NCBI GenBank assembly: GCA_963663395.1
Contig: OY760226.1
Span: forward strand, 1,426,001 to 1,490,000
Length of the DNA: 64,000 nucleotides
From: Azophilus sp963663395
GTDB taxonomy: Bacteria > Pseudomonadota > Gammaproteobacteria > Pseudomonadales > Azotimanducaceae
Direction of reading: 5' to 3'
Part shown: piece after piece, positions 16,562 through 25,237 of the stretch
Layout of the letters: each line of letters begins with the position of its first letter
Position numbering within the stretch: the first letter of the stretch is position 1
Program-made: the position numbers and the translations under genes
The notes under the pieces: generated by a model
Databases searched by the model: none
Seen by the model: the letters and a program-made list of their open reading frames with translations, nothing else
Told to the model about the DNA's origin: nothing

Positions 16562-17899
16562 GTGTCCAACGCCGCCTCCAGCCGGCTCTTCGTGAAGACC
16601 CACGGGTGCCAGATGAACGAGTACGACTCGGCGCGGATGGTGGACGTGCTGCGGGAGAGCCACGGTTATGAACTCGCCGGTTCCGAAGCCGAAGCGGACC
16701 TTATCCTGCTCAACACCTGCTCGATCCGGGAGAAGGCGCAGGCGAAGGTATTCGATCAACTCGGGCGCTGGCGCCGGCTCAAGAACCGCAAGCCCGGCCT
16801 GCTGATCGGCGTCGGCGGCTGCGTGGCCAGCCAGGAGGGCGCCGCGATTGCCGAGCGGGCGCCTTTCGTCGATATCGTCTTCGGCCCGCAGACGCTGCAC
16901 CGGTTGCCGCAGATGGTGGATGAGGCCAGGGCGCGAATCGCCGGCCCGGTGGTTGACATCAGCTTCCCGGAGATCGAGAAGTTCGACAACCTGCCGCCGC
17001 CCGGCGCCGACGGGCCGAGCGCGTTCGTGTCGGTGATGGAAGGCTGCAGCAGGTACTGCACGTTCTGCGTGGTGCCCTACACCCGGGGCGAGGAGGTCAG
17101 CCGCCCGGTGGCCGACGTGCTCAGGGAGGTCGAACAGCTTGCCGCCCAGGGCGTGCGGGAGGTCAACCTGCTCGGCCAGAACGTCAATGCCTACCGGGGG
17201 CCGATCGACGGTGACCGGGCGGATCTGGCCGAATTGATCCACTACGTGGCTACCATTCGCGGCATCGAGCGCATTCGCTACACCACTTCGCACCCGGTTG
17301 AGTTCAACGACAACCTTATCGAGGCCTACGCGCAGGTGCCGGCCCTGGTCGACCACCTGCACCTGCCGGTGCAATCCGGTTCCGACCGCACCCTGGCGGC
17401 GATGAAGCGGGGGCATACGGTTCTCGAATACAAGTCGAAGATCAGGAAGTTGCGCCGGGTGCGCCCGGACATCAGCCTTTCCTCGGATTTTATCGTCGGC
17501 TTCCCGGGGGAAACGGACGCCGACTTCGAGGCCACCATGGCGCTCATCGAGGAGGTCGGCTTCGACACTTCCTTCTCTTTCATCTACAGCGCCCGGCCGG
17601 GTACCCCCGCGGCCTCCATGCCCGACCCCACCCCGGCGGAGGTCAAGAAACACCGGCTGGCGATCCTGCAGGATCGTTTGCGGGAGCAAGCGGCGGCAAT
17701 CGCGCAAGGGATGGTCGGCAGCCGCCAGCGGGTGCTCGTCACGGGAATCTCCAGGCGGGATGCGGGACAGCTGCAGGGACGGACGGAAAACAACCGGGTG
17801 GTCAATTTCGATTGCCCGGACAAGGGTCTTATCGGAAACTTCGCCGACGTTCTGGTCACCGAAGCCCTGCCGAATTCCCTGCGGGGCGACCTGGCCTGA
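16562..17899 (+). CDS. miaB: tRNA-2-methylthio-N6-dimethylallyladenosine synthase
   Basis: This is the radical-SAM methylthiotransferase that adds a methylthio group to i6A37 of tRNAs reading U-starting codons. The UPF0004 domain has its three Cys (KTHGC16, LNTCSIRE, GGCVAS). The radical-SAM cluster is C162-SRY-C166-TF-C169, followed by the VVPYTRGEE segment, and a C-terminal TRAM domain occupies about 380-445. Length (445) is normal. The start is GTG 16562. It begins the conserved block that continues with ybeZ, ybeY, corC, lnt, leuS, lptE and holA; a promoter lies between it and ybeZ. Confidence 0.97.
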   Translation: MSNAASSRLFVKTHGCQMNEYDSARMVDVLRESHGYELAGSEAEADLILLNTCSIREKAQAKVFDQLGRWRRLKNRKPGLLIGVGGCVASQEGAAIAERAPFVDIVFGPQTLHRLPQMVDEARARIAGPVVDISFPEIEKFDNLPPPGADGPSAFVSVMEGCSRYCTFCVVPYTRGEEVSRPVADVLREVEQLAAQGVREVNLLGQNVNAYRGPIDGDRADLAELIHYVATIRGIERIRYTTSHPVEFNDNLIEAYAQVPALVDHLHLPVQSGSDRTLAAMKRGHTVLEYKSKIRKLRRVRPDISLSSDFIVGFPGETDADFEATMALIEEVGFDTSFSFIYSARPGTPAASMPDPTPAEVKKHRLAILQDRLREQAAAIAQGMVGSRQRVLVTGISRRDAGQLQGRTENNRVVNFDCPDKGLIGNFADVLVTEALPNSLRGDLA

Positions 17900-17919
17900 G
17901 CAATTTCAGCCTTTGTCCA

Positions 17920-17948
17920 TTGACAGGCACTGCCCGTGGGCCTATATG
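17920..17948 (+). promoter_or_regulatory. sigma70-type promoter upstream of ybeZ
   Basis: TTGACA (17920-17925, a perfect -35) is followed by a 17-bp spacer and TATATG (17943-17948); TATGCT two bases further is an alternative -10. Transcription would start near 17955, downstream of the GTG at 17936 that opens the longest ybeZ frame, which argues for a later start codon. Confidence 0.6.
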
Positions 17949-17989
17949 CTAGTGGCCAATGGGGGACACAAGAGGCGCAACCGCAACAG

Positions 17990-19045
17990 TTGAGCGATGA
18001 CCAATCCCGCGCCGCGCCGCGGGAAGACAAGCGCGTGGTGCAACTCACCACCAACATCAGCCTCGAACCCAACGATGCACACCGCCTGGTTGTTCTGTGT
18101 GGCCCATTCGACCAGAACCTCAAGCACCTAGAGAAGCGGCTGGGCGTGCATATCCGCAGCCGCGGCAACCGCTTCCAGGTCAGCGGGCCAGACCAGCGGG
18201 TTCGCGCGGCCGGCGCCCTGCTTTCGCAACTCTACCGAGAGACGCTCGAACGCAAGGTGATCGAATCCGACCTGGTGCATCTCTTCCTCCAGGAATCCGG
18301 CGTCGAGGCGCTGCTCACTCAGCCGGAAGGAGAGCCTGGCGACGACGGCGTGGTCATCCGCACCCGCCGCAAGACGGTCAAGCCCCGGGGCCGGAACCAG
18401 ACGAACTACACCCAGGCCATTCGCGAGCACGACCTGACTTTCGGCATCGGTCCCGCCGGTACCGGCAAGACCTACCTGGCCGTGGCCTGTGCCGTGGAAT
18501 TCCTGGAAACCAACCGGGTAGCGCGCATTCTGCTTGTGCGCCCGGCCGTGGAGGCCGGCGAGAAGCTCGGGTTCCTGCCGGGTGACCTCGCCCAGAAGAT
18601 CGACCCCTACCTGCGGCCCCTGTACGACGCGCTATTCGAGACCATGGGCGTCGAGCGGGTCAACAAGGCGATCGAGCGCAACGTCATCGAGGTGGCGCCG
18701 CTCGCCTACATGCGCGGCCGAACGCTGAACAACGCCTTCATCATTCTCGACGAGAGCCAGAACACCACCGTCGCGCAGATGAAGATGTTCCTCACCCGCA
18801 TCGGCTTCGGATCCACGGCGGTGGTCACCGGTGACATCACCCAGATCGATCTGCCGGCGGGGCAGCAGTCGGGGCTGGTGAACGTGCGCAACGTGCTGCG
18901 CGGGGTGCCGGGCATCAGTTTCACGCACTTCGGGTCGCGGGATGTGGTGCGCCACCCGCTGGTCCAGAAGATCGTCGACGCCTACGCGCAGCAGCCGGAC
19001 ACGTCGCCCGGCCAGGGCAAGCAGGCCGACCGGGATGCCGGTTGA
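17990..19045 (+). CDS. ybeZ: PhoH-family ATPase YbeZ
   Basis: The PhoH/YbeZ protein is an ATPase that works with the neighbouring endoribonuclease YbeY in rRNA maturation and quality control. An N-terminal KH-like domain (LEPNDAHRLVVLCGPFDQN region) precedes Walker A GPAGTGKT (about 154-161), the ARILLVRPAVEAGEKLGFLP block, Walker B FIILDESQN and the sensor TGDITQIDLP. I place the start at TTG 17990 (351 residues) because the upstream promoter's initiation point excludes GTG 17936; the true start may be slightly downstream. The stop lies 11 bp inside the ybeY start region, a typical coupled arrangement. Confidence 0.92.
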   Translation: MSDDQSRAAPREDKRVVQLTTNISLEPNDAHRLVVLCGPFDQNLKHLEKRLGVHIRSRGNRFQVSGPDQRVRAAGALLSQLYRETLERKVIESDLVHLFLQESGVEALLTQPEGEPGDDGVVIRTRRKTVKPRGRNQTNYTQAIREHDLTFGIGPAGTGKTYLAVACAVEFLETNRVARILLVRPAVEAGEKLGFLPGDLAQKIDPYLRPLYDALFETMGVERVNKAIERNVIEVAPLAYMRGRTLNNAFIILDESQNTTVAQMKMFLTRIGFGSTAVVTGDITQIDLPAGQQSGLVNVRNVLRGVPGISFTHFGSRDVVRHPLVQKIVDAYAQQPDTSPGQGKQADRDAG

Positions 19046-19472
19046 CGTGCAGATTGCCGCCCCCCGTTGTACGGCGCCGTCCGTGGCGAATTTGCGGCGC
19101 TGGGCCGAGCGCGCCCTTCAGGAAGAAACTGGCGGGGTCTGCGTGCGGGTGGTTGGCGCGGCGGAGGCAGGCAGGCTCAATGGCCGTTACCGGGGAGTCG
19201 AGGAGCCCACCAATGTGCTGAGCTTTCCGTCGGGGGCGGAGATTCCCGGGGAGAAACACCTGGGCGATGTGGTGGTCTGTGCCCCCGTGGTCGAAGCGGA
19301 AGCAAAGGAACAGAACAAGCGTGCCTGCGACCACTACGCCCACATGGTGGTGCACGGCGTGCTGCATCTGCGCGGGTTCGACCATGAATCGGACGGGGAC
19401 GCCCGGGTGATGGAAGGCCTTGAGACAGCCATCCTCAACGAGATCGGCATCGCCGACCCTTACGCCGAATGA
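19035..19472 (+). CDS. ybeY: endoribonuclease YbeY
   Basis: The 145-residue protein (ATG 19035, MPVDVQIAAP) is the single-strand endoribonuclease needed for 16S rRNA 3' maturation and ribosome quality control. The metal site is HGVLHLRGFDH, the H-x3-H-x5-H signature. The family segment RGVEEPTNVLSFP precedes it. It overlaps ybeZ by 11 bp and corC by 4 bp, so it is translated as part of the operon. Length is typical (E. coli 155). Confidence 0.96.
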   Translation: MPVDVQIAAPRCTAPSVANLRRWAERALQEETGGVCVRVVGAAEAGRLNGRYRGVEEPTNVLSFPSGAEIPGEKHLGDVVVCAPVVEAEAKEQNKRACDHYAHMVVHGVLHLRGFDHESDGDARVMEGLETAILNEIGIADPYAE

Positions 19473-20329
19473 CCGGGAACCAGCGAATTCCGGAGGTGGA
19501 CCGCCGGCTGGAAACGGGCTTGCGTACGTTCCGGGATTGGCTCTCCGACTTGTTCAACGATGAGCCGGAAAACCGCGGCGAGCTGATGGAAATGCTGCGC
19601 GACGCCGCAGACCGGGAACTCATGGATGTCGAGGCACTCAACATCATCTTCGGCGCCCTGCAGGTCTCCGAGATGCAGGCCCGGGACATCATGATTCCCC
19701 GGACGCAACTGGTCTGCCTGGAGGCGGGCAGGCCGTTGACAGACCTGCTGGACGTGGTCATCGATTCGAAACACTCCCGCTTTCCGGTGATCGGCGACGA
19801 CCTCGATGACGTCAAGGGCATACTGCACGCCAAGGACCTGCTGCCGCTGCTCTGCGACGGGGGCCGGGGCGGGTTCGACCTGAAAGACCGCATCCGCACC
19901 GCCAAGGTCATTCCGGAAAGCAAGCGAGTGAACGTGCTGTTGCAGGAGTTTCGTGCCACGCGCAACCACATGGCGGTGGTGGTGGACGAATACGGGCACG
20001 TCTCGGGCGCGGTCACCATCGAGGACGTGCTCGAGCAGATCGTCGGCGAGATCGAGGACGAGCACGACATCGATGAGGACAACCCCATCGGCAAGCTCGA
20101 CGGGGAACTCTTCAACGTGAAGGCGACCACCGCCATCGAAGACTTCAACGCCTATTTCGATGTCGGCTTTCGCGAGGACGAGTTCGACACCATCGGTGGC
20201 ATCGTGCTGAAGGCATTCGGCCACGTGCCGGAACGAGGGGAGCGCGTCGATGTGGACGGTATGCGCTTTGAGGTGCTGTCCGCGGATTCCCGGCGGCTGA
20301 GGTTGTTGCGGGTATCCCGGGTGCCGTGA
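19469..20329 (+). CDS. corC: CorC/HlyC-type CBS-domain transporter-associated protein
   Basis: The 286-residue protein lacks membrane segments and has the CorC layout: a short N-terminal helix, a CBS pair (about 65-190, beginning QARDIMIPRTQLVCL and ending VTIEDVLEQIVGEIEDEHD), and a C-terminal CorC_HlyC/TransportAssociated domain (about 205-280). CorC is linked to magnesium and cobalt efflux in enterobacteria; the CBS pair probably binds adenine nucleotides. The start overlaps the ybeY stop (ATGA). It is the standard YbeX position next to lnt. Confidence 0.94.
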   Translation: MTGNQRIPEVDRRLETGLRTFRDWLSDLFNDEPENRGELMEMLRDAADRELMDVEALNIIFGALQVSEMQARDIMIPRTQLVCLEAGRPLTDLLDVVIDSKHSRFPVIGDDLDDVKGILHAKDLLPLLCDGGRGGFDLKDRIRTAKVIPESKRVNVLLQEFRATRNHMAVVVDEYGHVSGAVTIEDVLEQIVGEIEDEHDIDEDNPIGKLDGELFNVKATTAIEDFNAYFDVGFREDEFDTIGGIVLKAFGHVPERGERVDVDGMRFEVLSADSRRLRLLRVSRVP

Positions 20330-20405
20330 CGGGGCTCGCCGGGAACAGGTCACCCACATCCGGCAGCGCAAGTCCGAATAGAACCGCTTGAATACTGGAG
20401 AACTC

Positions 20406-21998
20406 TTGTCCGTTCATCAGCGCTTGCGCACGCTGTTGGCGCTGTGCCTGGCCGCCGGTTGCGGTGCGCTCCTGCCGCTGACGCTCGCGCCCTTTGACTG
20501 GTGGCCGCTCGGCATGCTGTCCATCGGCGGCTGGTTCTGGCTGCTCAATGTGCGCCCCCGCAGTGCCGCTGCGCTGGGATTTGCGTACGGGGTCGGCAAG
20601 TTCGGGGTCGGCGTGTCCTGGGTCTACGTCAGCATGCGGCTGTATGGGGGCGCTTCCGTGCCGCTGGCGGTGTTCCTGGTGCTGCTGTTCGTGGCGGGGC
20701 TGTCGGTTTTCACGCTCTTGCAGGGTTGGCTGTACAGCCGCGTCGCCGCCGGCCGCTCACCCTTGCGGGCCGCGGGCTTGTTCGCAGCGGTGTGGGTGCT
20801 GTTCGAGTGGCTCCTCACCTGGTTTCTTACCGGGTTCCCCTGGCTTTATCCCGGTTACGCTCACCTCGATACGCTGCTGGTTCATCTGCTGCCGGTGGGC
20901 GGCGTCAGCCTGGCAAGCCTTGGCATTGTCATGACATCGGTTTTCCTGGTGGTGGCGCTCACCGGTGTGCCCGCGCTGGCGAAGGCGTCCGCTTCGGCGA
21001 GGGTGCCTGAACTCGCGAGCGCGCCCGCTCCGGGGAACGCATCCGTTTTGACAGGCGGGCGGTGGATCGCTGCGCTCCTGTTGGCCTCGATACCCTGGGT
21101 GGCCGGCCTGGCGTTGTCGTCGGTGGAGTGGGTGCGGCCTGCCTCTTCCCACACGGTTGCGCTCGTGCAGGGTAACGTCGATCAGTCCATCAAGTGGCAG
21201 GCCGAGAACCGCATGCCGATCGTCAATCGCTACCTGGAAATGACGGAGCCTTACTGGGGGCACGATCTCGTGGTCTGGCCTGAGGCGGCGATCACGCTGT
21301 TCGAAAACCAGGCCGGAGAAGTGCTCGAGGCGCTGGACGATAGGGGGGAGCAGTCCGGGACCACGGTGGTGTTCGGCATTCCCACCGCCGAGCACATTCC
21401 GGGCGGCGACTGGCTGATCTACAACAGCGCGCTCGCCACGGGCGTCGGCAACGGGCGCTATATCAAGCGCCGGCTGGTTCCGTTCGGCGACTATGTGCCC
21501 TTTGAAGGATTGCTGAGAGGGCTGATCGGGTTTTTCGACCTGCCCATGTCCGCATTCCGTCCGGGAGCCTGGGAGCAGGGCTCCCTGGATGCGGGGGTCG
21601 GCCGGGCTGCCATGGGTATCTGCTACGAAATTGCTTACGGCGAACTCATGCGCACCTCGGCCGCGCAGGCGGATGTGCTGGTGACGATAACCAACGACAC
21701 CTGGTTCGGCGCCAGCATCGGGCCCCTGCAGCACGCGCAGATGGCACGCGCCCGGGCGGTGGAGAACGGCCGCTGGCTGCTGCGGGGCACGAACAACGGC
21801 GTCACGGCGATCGTCGACCACCGGGGACGGGTGGTCAGCGCGCTCCCGCAGTTCGAGCGCAGCGTTCTGGCCGGCGAATTCCGTATCATGGAGGGCCACA
21901 CCCCTTACAACCGGCACGGCGATGCCTGGCTGGTCGCGCTGTGCTTCGCCGGCCTGATCGTGGCTATCGTGAAGGCCCAAGCCCGCACCGCGAAGTGA
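20406..21998 (+). CDS. lnt: apolipoprotein N-acyltransferase
   Basis: Lnt transfers the third acyl chain from phospholipid to the N-terminal Cys of lipoproteins in the inner membrane. About seven hydrophobic segments occupy the N-terminal half and the tip of the C-terminus; between them is a periplasmic nitrilase domain. The triad is visible as Glu in VVWPEAAI, Lys in RYIKRRLVPFGDYVPFE and Cys in MGICYEIAYGE. I choose TTG 20406 because GGAG (20397-20400) precedes it by 5 nt; TTG 20388 gives six more residues without such a site. Its natural client in this operon is LptE. Confidence 0.95.
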   Translation: MSVHQRLRTLLALCLAAGCGALLPLTLAPFDWWPLGMLSIGGWFWLLNVRPRSAAALGFAYGVGKFGVGVSWVYVSMRLYGGASVPLAVFLVLLFVAGLSVFTLLQGWLYSRVAAGRSPLRAAGLFAAVWVLFEWLLTWFLTGFPWLYPGYAHLDTLLVHLLPVGGVSLASLGIVMTSVFLVVALTGVPALAKASASARVPELASAPAPGNASVLTGGRWIAALLLASIPWVAGLALSSVEWVRPASSHTVALVQGNVDQSIKWQAENRMPIVNRYLEMTEPYWGHDLVVWPEAAITLFENQAGEVLEALDDRGEQSGTTVVFGIPTAEHIPGGDWLIYNSALATGVGNGRYIKRRLVPFGDYVPFEGLLRGLIGFFDLPMSAFRPGAWEQGSLDAGVGRAAMGICYEIAYGELMRTSAAQADVLVTITNDTWFGASIGPLQHAQMARARAVENGRWLLRGTNNGVTAIVDHRGRVVSALPQFERSVLAGEFRIMEGHTPYNRHGDAWLVALCFAGLIVAIVKAQARTAK

Positions 21999-22028
21999 TA
22001 TATTGCCGCCCTTTGAAAAGGGCAGACC

Positions 22029-24476
22029 ATGGCCGCCGCAGACGAGAAGTACGATCCCCAGGCGGTGGAACTCAAGTGGCAGGAAAAGTGGGATAGCGAA
22101 GGCACCAACCGCTTCACCGAAGCCGACCTGAGAAACGCCCGGGACCCGTACTACAACCTGATGATGTTTCCGTACCCGTCGGCGGAAGGGCTGCACATCG
22201 GCAACATCTACGCCTATACCGGCGCCGACGTGAACGGCCGCTACTGGCGGCTGCGCGGCAAGGACGTGTTCGAGCCCATCGGTTTCGATGCCTTCGGCAT
22301 CCACTCGGAGAACTACGCGCTCAAGGTCGGCACCAATCCCAACGACCTGATTCCCCGCAACATCGACAACTTCACCAGCATGCTGAAGCGCTTCGGCGGC
22401 ATGTACGACTGGGACCACACGGTCAACACCACGCACGTCAGCTACTACAAGTGGACCCAGTGGGTGTTCCTGAAGCTCTACGAGGGCGGCTTGGTGGAAC
22501 GCCGGGAAGCGCCGGTGAACTGGTGCCCCTCCTGCATGACGGTACTGGCCAACGAACAGGTGATCCAGGGGCAGTGCGAGCGCTGCGATGCCGTCGTCGA
22601 GCAGCGGCTGCTTCCCCAGTGGTTCTTCAGGATCACCCGCTACGCCCAGCAACTGCTGGACAACCTGGAGCACATCGACTGGTCCGACAAGACCCGCAAG
22701 GCGCAGGCCAACTGGATCGGCCGCAGCGAGGGCGCCGATGTGGACTTCGCGCTTGCCGGGCGCGACGAGAGCATTCGCGTGTTCACCACGCGGCCGGATA
22801 CGCTTTTCGGGGCGACCTACATGGTGCTGGCGCCGGAGCATCCACTGGTGGATGCCGTCACCGCGCCGGCGCAAAGGCAGGCGGTGGAGACGTACCAGGC
22901 GGAGGTCGCCGGGCGCGACCTCATCGAGCGCCAGAAGGTCGACAAGGAGAAAACCGGGGTCTTCACCGGCGGCTATGCCGTCAATCCCGTCAACGGCGCG
23001 GAAATACCCGTCTGGATCGCGGACTACGTGCTGATGGGATACGGCACCGGGGCCATCATGGCCGTGCCGGGCCACGACGAGCGGGACTTCGAGTTCGCCA
23101 CGGAATTCGAACTGCCCATCGTGCGGGTCATCGCGGGTCCCGATGAGGATGCATCGACGCCGCTGGAGGCCGCTTATCCCGGCGATGGCGTGCTCGTCAA
23201 TTCCGGGCGCTACGACGGCCTGCAGGTGGCCGACGGCAAGCGTGCCATCGTCGCCGACCTCGAGGCCGCCGGCGTGGCGATATTCCGGGTCAACTTCCGC
23301 CTGCACGACTGGTGCGTATCGCGCCAGCGGTACTGGGGTCCGCCCATTCCCATCGTGCATTGCGGCGACTGCGGTGCGGTGCCGGTACCGGAACAGGATC
23401 TGCCGGTCGAATTGCCTTATCTCGAGGATTTTCGACCCGACGATACCGGCGTCAGCCCGCTGGCGCGGGTGACGGACTGGTACGAGACGACGTGCCCGGC
23501 CTGCGGCGGGCGTGCCCACCGGGAGACCGATGTCACCGACAACTTCCTGTGCAGCGGCTGGTATTTCCTGCGCTACCCGTCTGCGTGCCTGGACGACGAA
23601 CCCATCAACCGGGAGCTTACCGAGAAGTGGCTGCCGGTGGACTGCTACATCGGCGGCCACGAACACGCCGTGCTGCACCTGATGTACGCGCGCTTTCTCA
23701 CCATGGCGCTGCACGAACTTGGCATCATCGGCTTTGCCGAGCCGTTCCGGAAGTTCCGCGCCCATGGGCTGCTCATCCGCGAAGGCCGCAAGATGTCGAA
23801 GAGCCGCGGCAACGTGATCGTCCCGGACGACATCATTGCGAAGTACGGCGCCGACACCATGCGGCTGTACCTGATGTTCCTGGGGCCTTACCAGCAGGGC
23901 GGCGATTACCAGGGCAAGGGCATCCAGGGGCCGCAGGGGTTCATCAATCGCCTGTGGCAGAGCGTTCTGAGTTCACTACGCGAAGACCCCGGGGAGCCGC
24001 CGGACCCGGACGTGGAACGGGCGCTGCACCGCACCATCAAGCAGGTGACCGAGCAGGTGGCCGATCTCCACTACAACACCGCCATCGCGGCCATGATGGA
24101 GTACCTGAACGTCGTGCGCGAAGGCGGACGGGCGCCGAGGCAGGCGGAACTCAGGCCCCTGGTGATCCTGCTGGCGCCCTTCGCCCCCCATGTCGCCGAG
24201 GAACTGCACGCGAAGCTCGGTGCCGCCGGGGGCCTCTTCGCAGCGGCCCGCTGGCCGGACTACGACGAGTCGAAAATCGCCGAGGAATTCGTGGAGATTG
24301 CCGTGCAGGTGAACGGCAAACTGCGCGGGCAGGTCAACGTACCCAACGCATCAGCCGTCGAAGTGGTGCAGGAGGCAGCCTTCAGCAACAGTAACGTCGC
24401 GCGCCATCTGGACGGCAAGACGGTGCGCAAGGTCATCCACGTGCCGAACAAGCTCATCAACCTGGTCGCCGCGTGA
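22029..24476 (+). CDS. leuS: leucyl-tRNA synthetase, divergent type
   Basis: This class I synthetase (815 residues) charges tRNA-Leu. The nucleotide-binding signature is H56-I-G-N rather than the usual HxGH, and KMSKS is at 588-592. A CP1 editing domain lies at about 220-420, with zinc-type Cys pairs CPSC/CERC near 170-190 and CGDC/CPAC later. The blocks FDAFGIHSENYALKVG and PRNIDNFTSMLKRFG differ from the WDAFGLPAENAAI type found in most gammaproteobacteria and resemble LeuRS of other bacterial phyla. Position between lnt and lptE is the standard one, so the gene appears to be a replacement in place. Function as the housekeeping LeuRS is likely. Confidence 0.95.
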   Translation: MAAADEKYDPQAVELKWQEKWDSEGTNRFTEADLRNARDPYYNLMMFPYPSAEGLHIGNIYAYTGADVNGRYWRLRGKDVFEPIGFDAFGIHSENYALKVGTNPNDLIPRNIDNFTSMLKRFGGMYDWDHTVNTTHVSYYKWTQWVFLKLYEGGLVERREAPVNWCPSCMTVLANEQVIQGQCERCDAVVEQRLLPQWFFRITRYAQQLLDNLEHIDWSDKTRKAQANWIGRSEGADVDFALAGRDESIRVFTTRPDTLFGATYMVLAPEHPLVDAVTAPAQRQAVETYQAEVAGRDLIERQKVDKEKTGVFTGGYAVNPVNGAEIPVWIADYVLMGYGTGAIMAVPGHDERDFEFATEFELPIVRVIAGPDEDASTPLEAAYPGDGVLVNSGRYDGLQVADGKRAIVADLEAAGVAIFRVNFRLHDWCVSRQRYWGPPIPIVHCGDCGAVPVPEQDLPVELPYLEDFRPDDTGVSPLARVTDWYETTCPACGGRAHRETDVTDNFLCSGWYFLRYPSACLDDEPINRELTEKWLPVDCYIGGHEHAVLHLMYARFLTMALHELGIIGFAEPFRKFRAHGLLIREGRKMSKSRGNVIVPDDIIAKYGADTMRLYLMFLGPYQQGGDYQGKGIQGPQGFINRLWQSVLSSLREDPGEPPDPDVERALHRTIKQVTEQVADLHYNTAIAAMMEYLNVVREGGRAPRQAELRPLVILLAPFAPHVAEELHAKLGAAGGLFAAARWPDYDESKIAEEFVEIAVQVNGKLRGQVNVPNASAVEVVQEAAFSNSNVARHLDGKTVRKVIHVPNKLINLVAA

Positions 24477-24691
24477 GGCAAGCCCGCGTTCCGGCTGCGG
24501 GAACGGGGAACGGCGCGTCTCCATCGGCCGGGAGGCAGCTGCGGCAAACGCACTCTGCACGCGGGTATCGTCGGACAGGCACGTCGTCGGCACTAGCAGC
24601 CCGTGGCAAAAGTCCGACGAAGCACCGAGAGGGGCGCTGGGGGGCACACCTCGCACGAAAACGCAGTCAGGCGGGATGCAGCGGCGTTCGA

Positions 24692-25237
24692 ATGCCGGCG
24701 GACTTTTGCCGCGGGCTGCTGGTGTCGATTGCGGTTCTTGCATTGACCCTGGGTACTCTCTCCGGCTGCGGATTCGAGTTGCGCGGCTGGGACCTCGAGA
24801 GCAGCATCGAAAGTGTTCATGTCACCGCCAAGCCGAGGGTCCGTCTTGCGGGCGAATTGCGGCGGGCGCTCAGCCAGGCGGGTGTGCGGATCGAGCCGCG
24901 GCCGTCGGCAGCCGAGATGATCGTCGAACTGCTCGAGGAGCGGCGCGGGCGGCGCACCGTCGCGGTGACGGGCAGCGCCCGGGCCGCAGAGTACGAGGTG
25001 ACCATCAGCGTTCGCTTCGCCATTCGCTCCGGCGCCCGGGTTCTGCGGGAACCGGTATGGCTCGACGCCAGCCGGGTATTCGTCGTCGACCGGGACAACA
25101 TCGCCGGCACCGCCGGCGAACAGGCGCTCATCGAGGCGGAACTCGCCAATGACCTGGTCGGGCAGATCATGCGGGCCCTTAACGCCGCTGCCGCAACCGT
25201 GGCGCCGCCTGCATCCGGGGCGGCCGGTGCAGGTTAA
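24692..25237 (+). CDS. lptE: LPS-assembly lipoprotein LptE
   Basis: LptE plugs the LptD barrel in the outer membrane for lipopolysaccharide delivery. From ATG 24692 the product is 181 residues with a lipoprotein signal peptide ending in the lipobox L23-S-G-C26, followed by the family opening GFELRG. The SARAAEYEVTISVRF and EQALIEAELANDLVGQIMRAL segments fit the LptE fold. The longer frame back to 24473 encodes a basic, non-conserved leader and is rejected. The gene overlaps holA by 11 bp, as in many gammaproteobacteria. Confidence 0.9.
   Translation: MPADFCRGLLVSIAVLALTLGTLSGCGFELRGWDLESSIESVHVTAKPRVRLAGELRRALSQAGVRIEPRPSAAEMIVELLEERRGRRTVAVTGSARAAEYEVTISVRFAIRSGARVLREPVWLDASRVFVVDRDNIAGTAGEQALIEAELANDLVGQIMRALNAAAATVAPPASGAAGAG

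Noticed and set aside
20757..23765. Open frame of about 1000 codons on the minus strand across lnt and leuS
   Set aside because: It is antisense to two clear genes, has His/Arg/Val-rich GC-frame composition and no family pattern; it results from high GC content.
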